In this document: one piece after another, positions 1 through 4,236 of the stretch | How positions within the stretch are numbered: position 1 is the stretch's first letter | How the letters are laid out: the number at the start of each line of letters is the position of its first letter | Assembly (NCBI GenBank): GCA_947505055.1 | Contig: CANNLO010000301.1 | Coordinates: forward strand, 1-5,986 | From: Methylococcaceae bacterium | GTDB lineage: Bacteria; Pseudomonadota; Gammaproteobacteria; Methylococcales; Methylomonadaceae | DNA: 5,986 nucleotides | Direction of reading: 5' to 3' | Made by a program: the position numbers and the translations under genes | The notes under the pieces: model-generated | Database searches by the model: none | Told to the model about the DNA's origin: nothing | The model's input: only the letters and a program-made list of their open reading frames with translations

Positions 1-360
1 GAAAAAATCGTCGCCAATTTCAGCCGTTACCACAAATACACCTTGGATACAGAACTGCGCAATGCCAGTCGTCAGGCGGTCAAGTTGGTGATCCATGCCA
101 ATAGCCAGACCGACAAAGCACAGGCTTTGCAGGCGTTGCGCGAGCATCTGGAAGAAGTGATGTTGTTGTTGATACGTCTGGCCAAGGAAGTTCAGGCTTT
201 TAAGAGTTTTAACGCCTACAGCCACGTTGTGGAGCTGACGGCTAAAGTTTGCAGACAGAATGCTTGGAACTTCAATGCCAACAATGGCAACCAGAACAAA
301 AACAATAAGGCTGGTCGAAAATTGGCAATCAAACCAAAGCAGCAACTATCAGGGCATTAA
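1..360 (+). CDS. avd: Avd-like four-helix-bundle protein of a diversity-generating retroelement, 5'-partial
   Basis: The reading frame is open from the first base, so the true start lies upstream; the TTG at 43 is internal. 119 codons are visible. Residues 1-85 are a helical, Leu/Ala/Lys-rich pattern typical of the Avd/S23-like four-helix bundle: a 'F..YHKYTLDTELRNASRQAVKL' type helix, a charged helix around 'LREHLEEVMLLLIRLAKEV', then 'FKSFNAYSHVVELTAKVCRQ'. In known DGRs Avd forms a basic barrel that binds the reverse transcriptase and template RNA and is needed for mutagenic cDNA synthesis. Family members normally end soon after the last helix, often with a Gly-Trp-Leu/Ile tail. Here the frame instead continues into an Asn-rich segment that looks like a template repeat, then an unrelated basic tail (AGRKLAIKPKQQLSGH). 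No reverse transcriptase follows. The gene may be a fused, non-functional remnant. The alternative is a DGR-independent S23-type four-helix protein, which the Asn-rich tail makes less likely. Confidence 0.72.
   Translation, partial: EKIVANFSRYHKYTLDTELRNASRQAVKLVIHANSQTDKAQALQALREHLEEVMLLLIRLAKEVQAFKSFNAYSHVVELTAKVCRQNAWNFNANNGNQNKNNKAGRKLAIKPKQQLSGH
262..309 (+). repeat. Probable DGR template-repeat remnant (adenine-rich, AAC/AAT codons)
   Basis: Read in the avd frame this stretch gives AWNFNANNGNQNKNNK. That is the signature of DGR template repeats whose variable copies end formylglycine-generating-enzyme or C-type-lectin-like target proteins: tryptophan, then alternating Asn codons whose adenines are the mutagenised positions. 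Adenines are intact at nearly every AAY/AAR codon, which fits a template rather than a mutagenised variable copy. The usual continuation (more Asn codons, then a Tyr-Val-Arg-x-Val-Arg-like end and the conserved 3' boundary) is missing; the sequence switches to something unrelated at about 310. The template is therefore probably truncated. No second copy lies in the window. The call rests on recognised pattern, not on an alignment. Confidence 0.55.
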
Positions 361-946
361 CAGAAAATAGCGTGGATATTGAACGGCTGTTAACGGCAGA
401 AAACAAAGCCTGCATTGAAATTTATTAAAGTTGGGTATTTATAATGATTTCGAAGCCCATGCGTCGGGTTACGGCTAGCACCTAACCCGAAAAACTAGCC
501 TATACGGAATTTCAGCCCAAGGAAAATTTCACTAAAAATAGATGGCGCTACAGAGAGGTATTGAAAATATTGGCATTGATTTTAAAGGATTTTATTGTTT
601 TCAGGCCGGGCAGTGGGTAAAAATCGACCACTTTTCGTAAAAAAGCGACGAAGATGGGTTAAAATTCAAGTCATGCTGATCATAATGACTAACCAATATG
701 ATATTGCTTTTAGTCTATGCCTAGTGGAGGGGAGGAGTTTGATGATCAAAAAGGTTATTATTGATCAATTAATGGCCGCTTAAGGCATTTCCGAACTACA
801 TTCCGCGATATTCGTCGACCCAAAGCGGCCTTTCGCGTCCGACTCTTGTGGCCATTTGGAGCAATTCGGAATTATTTTTTAAAGCTGACACTTACAACTG
901 CTGCGGAATACGATTGGATTATATACGCAGATATTTATGCGGTCAG
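361..946. other. Gene-poor, decayed intergenic region
   Basis: No protein in this stretch is convincing on either strand. A short frame from 309 to 427 (GWSKIGNQTKAA..., ending ENKACIEIY) has no start codon and I do not recognise it. The segment around 611-655, containing 'gggtaaaaatcgaccac', resembles the end sequences of IS21-type elements, but no istA or istB follows. A very purine-rich stretch (GGAGG twice, 726-735) sits upstream of an ATG at 742 that opens only 13 codons (MIKKVIIDQLMAA). A perfect palindrome, attgatcaat, lies at 760-769. The best reading is overlapping scars of lost mobile elements. Confidence 0.5.
464..490. repeat. REP-like small palindrome
   Basis: An 8-base perfect inverted repeat, tcgggtta / taacccga, is separated by 11 bases. 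Short 'cgggtta...taacccg' palindromes of this kind occur as dispersed intergenic REP-like units in many gammaproteobacterial genomes. There is no T-tract after the stem, so it is not a convincing terminator. Only one copy is present here, so its repeat nature is inferred. Confidence 0.45.
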
Positions 947-1276
947 TTAGAGAGTTTTATTGGATTCTATCTCAGAAACCGGTATGTATATCAAATTGAT
1001 GGGCTGAAATTTGGAGTAAAGCCAAAGTCCTATAAATGTAGGCACCCAAATGCAAGCAGTGAAGAGCAGGGCCATGAATCCCCCCAAAAAAGGAGAAGCA
1101 ACTAAACCAGCAAAACCAGTTATAAGGTGTTCATTCCATTTCATAGTCCCTATACCAAAAAAACTAAAAACTCCCATCAAGACTGAATAAGGAATAAAAA
1201 ATGAAGAGTTCCCTATAAAAATGATCTTGAAAAGGGTTCCTCCGCATAGCTGTTGAATTCTCAATTCCTTAATCAT
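947..1276 (-). CDS. Small hydrophobic membrane protein of unknown function
   Basis: This is a 109-residue minus-strand protein starting at ATG (1276-1274) and ending with TAA at 947-949. The composition is that of a real inner-membrane protein: a short charged amphipathic N-terminus (MIKELRIQQLC), a long hydrophobic stretch at about residues 18-42 with an internal Pro29, a polar loop with Lys-Trp-Asn-Glu (46-49), then a second hydrophobic block at about 55-88 that could be one or two helices (GLVASPFLGG followed by an aromatic-rich segment). The C-terminus is polar. I have only a vague sense of having seen similar uncharacterised proteins and assign no function. The start has no strong Shine-Dalgarno sequence (only AAAAAGATA before the ATG). 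A 10-bp dyad lies 33 bases upstream. The overlapping plus-strand frame at 848-1105 is rejected as its antisense shadow. The gene stands alone among mobile-element debris, so it may be accessory cargo or a survivor. Confidence 0.6.
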   Translation of the reverse strand: MIKELRIQQLCGGTLFKIIFIGNSSFFIPYSVLMGVFSFFGIGTMKWNEHLITGFAGLVASPFLGGFMALLFTACIWVPTFIGLWLYSKFQPINLIYIPVSEIESNKTL

Positions 1277-1308
1277 TATCTTTTTGGGTCTTCTGGATAT
1301 GGAAAAAT

Positions 1309-1333
1309 TGAAACAAATGACAGATTTGTTTCA
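1309..1333. promoter_or_regulatory. 10-bp perfect dyad upstream of the small membrane-protein gene
   Basis: tgaaacaaat (1309-1318) and atttgtttca (1324-1333) form a perfect inverted repeat around a 5-base centre, gacag. It lies 33 bases upstream of the minus-strand ATG at 1276. AT-rich dyads placed like this are often repressor operators; it could equally be a hairpin in the mRNA leader. On the minus strand a weak TTGGTT-N17-TCATAC promoter-like pair lies further upstream, which would put the dyad just downstream of the transcription start. The function is inferred from position only. Confidence 0.35.
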
Positions 1334-1524
1334 TATGTTTAGTATGAGAGCGTTATTTCTTTAAAACCAAAGAGACCACCCCGTCATCCGTGCAACACGA
1401 ACCCTGTGATTTACCGTGTCGCAGAGTCAGGAGTTTGCTTTTTTTATCGTGAGTAAGTTTAACCTGTGATTGTCACAATGTCTTGTGTCATGTGTGATGT
1501 GTCAATATTTTTCCGTACACAAAG
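1334..1524. other. Intergenic DNA between membrane-protein gene and IS3 remnant
   Basis: No ORF is supported here. The stretch has a small dyad, tgtgattgtcaca (1465-1477), and a run of TGTG/TGTC words up to the IS3 remnant. The section just left of the transposase stop (about 1498-1524, 'tgtgtcaatatttttccgtaca') is where the terminal inverted repeat of the IS would lie. No matching copy is visible on the other side of the remnant, so the element's end cannot be fixed. Confidence 0.4.
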
Positions 1525-1844
1525 TTAAGCAGATTTAATCTGCATTTTGTAGCCTACTGGCGACAAATAGTTATTGGCCGAATGAATTCGTTCGCGGTTG
1601 TAAAACATCTCTATGTATTCAAATATATCTTGATTAGCCTTAGTCCTGGTTCGATAGCGCTGATGATGAACCAGCTCTGTTTTTAGGGTATGAAAAAGCT
1701 TTCTGAGACGGCATTATCCCAACAATTGCCTTTACGACTCAAGCTCTGGGTAATCTCATGCTTTTTCAATAGTTTGCGGTGACTATCGGAGGCATATTAT
1801 CTGCCTCTATCGGTATGCCAAATCAAGCATTTACTGAGTTTGCG
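1525..1844 (-). pseudogene. IS3-family transposase (OrfB, DDE integrase core) C-terminal remnant, frameshifted
   Basis: Read on the minus strand, the C-terminal half of an IS3-family OrfB is recognisable in order: RKLSKCLIWHTDRG, then [65 protein letters not shown], and NNYLSPVGY before a TAA at 1525-1527. The second catalytic Asp (HTDRG) and the catalytic Glu (AVSESFF) are present. Two lesions are visible. A Gln codon after DRG has become TAA (1797-1799), and one T is missing from the run at 1693-1697 (minus-strand T-tract), shifting the frame between SESFF and HTLKTEL. The upstream part, towards about 1930, has only weak resemblance to the family, and OrfA is absent. The enzyme once carried out cut-and-paste/circle transposition; this copy cannot. 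Confidence 0.88.
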
Positions 1845-2409
1845 CTATTAAAACCCTTATTTATGTGCCTGCTGTAAACCGACACGTCAGCTTTGTATGC
1901 GCCTATCGTATTCATACCACTGTCTATAAGTGAAGAAAAACGCGCTATAGGCTTTCTGAAAAAACTTGAAAAATACAGCGGCAAAATTAACGGTGCTGAA
2001 AGCTACCAAACTCACCCAAAAGCCTATTTATCATCGCGCTGAGGCGGAAGAAGTTGCGGACATTAGTTATGCCAGAAGACTGTGTCTGGTTTTTCGTGCG
2101 GTAATTATTGGTGCCATAGATGAGTTGAGAGCTGTCTTGGGCGATTCAGCTGTATTGGTAATTGAAACCATTGATGCGCACATACAGTGCTTGTTTGTGC
2201 AAGTTCAGTAACTTGTTTTTGCAACTAATGGAACTTTATACCAAGTCGCTTAGGTTCTAATGTCATTAGAAATCATGTAATTATTTTTGTTTCTGGTTAA
2301 TTTAAGTTAAGTACTAAAGGTTTAAAGTTAGTGATAAGGATTATTACCAGTTATTCTACTTGGTAATTAGTACTATTACGTAGGTCAGGTCATATGGATA
2401 AATAATAAT
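1845..2409. other. AT-rich region between two IS remnants, no convincing gene
   Basis: The first 100 bases may be a further-decayed continuation of the IS3 transposase. The centre contains a doubtful 81-codon frame (listed separately). From 2212 to 2409 the DNA is AT-rich with stops in all frames. An 8-base inverted pair, taccaagt (2239-2246) and acttggta (2358-2365), encloses about 110 bases and could be the ends of a small non-autonomous element, but the match is short. No promoter or RNA gene is evident. Confidence 0.4.
1966..2211 (+). CDS. Doubtful 81-residue ORF, hypothetical
   Basis: A TTG-initiated frame ends at TAA 2209-2211. It has no Shine-Dalgarno sequence and no internal Met. The product has a basic N-terminal part (KLTVLKATKLTQKPIYHRAE) and a hydrophobic, Ala/Val/Ile-rich C-terminal half with Asp-Glu-Leu-Arg in the middle. 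I do not recognise it. The frame is closed upstream by a TGA just before a run of A's at about 1960, and the neighbouring frame is open leftwards to about 1928 (ISEEKRAIGFLKKLEKYSG), so this could be the 3' end of a frameshifted gene. Its position between two IS remnants favours debris over a working gene. Confidence 0.2.
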   Translation: MKNTAAKLTVLKATKLTQKPIYHRAEAEEVADISYARRLCLVFRAVIIGAIDELRAVLGDSAVLVIETIDAHIQCLFVQVQ

Positions 2410-2741
2410 ATGGCTACCAACATTCATTGGTTATGGATGATTTATACGCACATGGGCGCATCATTGGCGTTCGCACCCTAGGAAGCCCGAAAAAATCGGA
2501 TAAATTGGATATCCATTACACACCCAAACATGGTAGTTGGTTAAATATGGCAGAAATAGAATTGAGCATTGTTTCTCGTCAATGTTTGGATCGTCGCATT
2601 CCGGATTAAGAAATATTAAAAATGAAAATTGCCTCATGGTAAGAACAAAGAAATGCTGTCGCTCGACCTATGGACGGGCGATTTACCAATGATGATGCCC
2701 GGGTAAAGTCAAAGAAACTTTACCCGATATTACAAGAATGA
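2410..2741 (+). pseudogene. IS630-family transposase C-terminal remnant with two in-frame stops
   Basis: One plus-strand frame gives, in order, HSLVMDDLYAH (the family's 'VMDNLNTH' segment with the second catalytic Asp), a poorly matching linker, KLDIHYTPKHGSWLNMAEIE (containing the catalytic Glu region), LSIVSRQCLDRRIPD, a TAA at 2607-2609, EILKMKIASW, a TAA at 2640-2642, then EQRNAVARPMDGRFTNDDARVKSKKLYPILQE and TGA at 2739-2741. This is the well-known C-terminal half of IS630/Tc1-mariner-like transposases, which insert at TA dinucleotides. The N-terminal helix-turn-helix and first Asp are missing, and stops replace two sense codons, so it is inactive. It ends only 49 bases before the TolC-family gene and may have replaced that gene's original upstream region. 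Confidence 0.9.
2700..2726. repeat. Perfect 10-bp stem-loop inside the IS630 remnant
   Basis: cgggtaaagt (2700-2709) and actttacccg (2717-2726) are exact inverted copies around a 7-base loop. The sequence also encodes the transposase tail (ARVKSKKLYP), so the symmetry may be accidental. No T-run follows, so it is not a typical intrinsic terminator. It lies 65 bases upstream of the TolC-family start codon. Confidence 0.5.
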
Positions 2742-2777
2742 CTAGGTACTAGTCAGTTTATGTCGATGGCCGACGAA

Positions 2778-2784
2778 AAGAGGA
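2778..2784 (+). promoter_or_regulatory. Ribosome binding site of the TolC-family gene
   Basis: AAGAGGA lies 6 bases before the ATG at 2791, a strong Shine-Dalgarno sequence at normal spacing. It confirms this start, which also gives an ideal signal peptide. Confidence 0.75.
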
Positions 2785-2790
2785 CGAAAA

Positions 2791-4128
2791 ATGAAATCAC
2801 CAGGAATTTTGGCAAGTACGCTGTGTTTTTTGCTTATACCCAACCTTGGACAGGCTGAAAACTTATTGGAAATTTATGATCTTGCTGTGCAGAACGATCC
2901 GGTTGTGAAGGCCGCGCAATATGAGTTTGGCGCAACCGAAGAAGGTGTAATGCAAGCCTTCGCAGGACTGCTGCCAACGGTTGCGATAGATGCTGATCGT
3001 ACTTACAACAGTCAGACTGTGATAAAAACCCAAAACCCTGTGTTTGGTAACGGTTCTAGAAACTTCACAAATGATGAATATACGCTGACAGTTAGTCAGC
3101 CGATCGTTAATGTTGCCTCCTGGAATCGGCTTGCTCAAGCAAAATCTTCCGTAAAACAGTCCACGGCGAATAATATTATAGTTCAACAGGATCTGATTGT
3201 CAGAGTGGCTACGGTCTATCTGAATATTTTGGCGGCCAAAGACGCCATTAAGTTTGCTATAGCAGAGAAAGAAGCGATTACCCGGGAGTCGCAAGTCGCT
3301 GATATTAAGCTTAAACAGGGTCTGGGTACGGTTACCGGCTTTTATGAAGCCAAAGCAAGATTGGCCTTGAGTGAAGCCAAAATACTGGAATTTGAAAACA
3401 AGCTGGATGATGCAAAACAAGCGCTACGTGAAATCATCAATATAAGCATAGGCGATTTTGCTTTTTTGATAGAGGCCATGCCGCTGGTTAAGCCGAGTGA
3501 GCAGTCGGTGGACAGTTGGGTGTCGACTGCTACAACGCAAAGTTATGCAGTAGAATCAAAAAGACAGGCGTTGGCCATTGCCAAAGAAGAGATTATCAAA
3601 CAACAGGCCGGCCATTTACCGACCGTGGATCTTGTTGGAACCTATAATCGCAGAGATACCGGTAGCACCCTGTACGGCGGGGGCAGTGACATAGAGTCGT
3701 CTGTCGCAATGCTTAAGTTAAATATGCCGCTATTTCAGGGCGGAGCCGTGTTATCTCGAGTACGGGAAGCCACCTTGCGCCAGGAGAAGGCGCAAGAGGA
3801 ATTGGAACAAGAAATGCGCAAGATTGAACGTCAGGCAAGATCGGCTTATCTGGGTATCATGACCAGCATTAGCAAGATTAATTCTTTGCAGGAATCGCTT
3901 ACTTTTCAAAAGAGCGCTGTCGATGCGCGACAAGAAGGCCATAAATCAGGCATTTATACCATGCTAGCGGTATTGGATGCGCAACGCGATCTGTTTGCCG
4001 TCAAGCGAGAGCATGCCCAGTCACGCTACGATTATCTGGTTAATCGGTTGCGTTTAAAACAGTCCACAGGAACCCTGGGCCTTGATGATTTAACCGCGAT
4101 TAATAATTTATTGGCCTTCAATAAATAG
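2791..4128 (+). CDS. TolC-family outer-membrane channel protein of type I secretion
   Basis: This is a 445-residue protein of typical TolC length. Residues 1-22 are a signal peptide: a Lys near the start, a hydrophobic core (ILASTLCFLLIP) and a GQA cleavage site before Glu23. The mature start, 'NLLEIYDLAVQNDPVVKAA', is the classic first motif of TolC/AggA-type outer-membrane proteins. Two related halves follow, each with long heptad-rich helices and a beta segment: first half with YTLTVSQPIVN, second with VAMLKLNMPLFQGGAVLSRVREA, the usual 'P.F.GG....R..A' signature near residue 315. The C-terminal part has the conserved 'G..T.L.VLDAQRDLF.....' pattern (here HKSGIYTMLAVLDAQRDLF) and ends at a short tail. 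Family proteins form trimeric barrels with a periplasmic tunnel that dock onto an ABC transporter and membrane-fusion protein. The next gene, 108 bases downstream on the same strand with no clear terminator between, encodes a giant secreted protein. This is therefore probably its dedicated export channel rather than a general drug-efflux TolC; that assignment is inference from neighbourhood. Confidence 0.93.
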   Translation: MKSPGILASTLCFLLIPNLGQAENLLEIYDLAVQNDPVVKAAQYEFGATEEGVMQAFAGLLPTVAIDADRTYNSQTVIKTQNPVFGNGSRNFTNDEYTLTVSQPIVNVASWNRLAQAKSSVKQSTANNIIVQQDLIVRVATVYLNILAAKDAIKFAIAEKEAITRESQVADIKLKQGLGTVTGFYEAKARLALSEAKILEFENKLDDAKQALREIINISIGDFAFLIEAMPLVKPSEQSVDSWVSTATTQSYAVESKRQALAIAKEEIIKQQAGHLPTVDLVGTYNRRDTGSTLYGGGSDIESSVAMLKLNMPLFQGGAVLSRVREATLRQEKAQEELEQEMRKIERQARSAYLGIMTSISKINSLQESLTFQKSAVDARQEGHKSGIYTMLAVLDAQRDLFAVKREHAQSRYDYLVNRLRLKQSTGTLGLDDLTAINNLLAFNK

Positions 4129-4223
4129 CACGTTAAGAACAACACTTTTTTTGAGTTGCCATTCCGGTTCAGGTTTTAATTAACGGCTCTGAATAGTGAA
4201 CGCATTAGTTACAGTATTTAATT

Positions 4224-4227
4224 AGGA
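4224..4227 (+). promoter_or_regulatory. Ribosome binding site of the giant exoprotein gene
   Basis: AGGA lies 9 bases before the ATG at 4237. It supports this start over the internal ATG at 4273, which lacks such a sequence. The 108-base gap from the TolC-family stop shows no convincing hairpin-plus-T terminator and only weak promoter-like words, so read-through transcription from the upstream gene is plausible. Confidence 0.55.
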
Positions 4228-4236
4228 ACAACGAAC

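Noticed and set aside
595..783. 62-codon plus-strand frame with TTG start
   Set aside because: The composition is erratic (a run KKRRRW, then unrelated segments), there is no ribosome site before the TTG, and nothing is recognisable. It is probably IS-end debris.
848..1105. 85-codon plus-strand frame starting with GTG
   Set aside because: It lies mostly antisense to the membrane-protein gene at 947-1276, has no Shine-Dalgarno sequence and no domain-like pattern.
1465..1477. tgtgattgtcaca as a CRP binding site
   Set aside because: The half-sites TGTGA and TCACA are only 3 bases apart; CRP needs 6. No gene with a fitting start lies downstream.
1..2790. CRISPR array or tRNA/rRNA gene
   Set aside because: I saw no regularly spaced direct repeats and no cloverleaf or rRNA-like sequence on either strand.
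2863..3420. 185-codon minus-strand frame inside the TolC-family gene
   Set aside because: It is an antisense shadow of a clearly coding TolC-family frame; the translation is rich in Cys, Arg and aromatic residues without a pattern.
4129..4236. Terminator after the TolC-family gene (T7 run at about 4145-4152)
   Set aside because: The T-run is not preceded by a stable GC-rich stem; only a 4-bp caac/gttg match flanks it.
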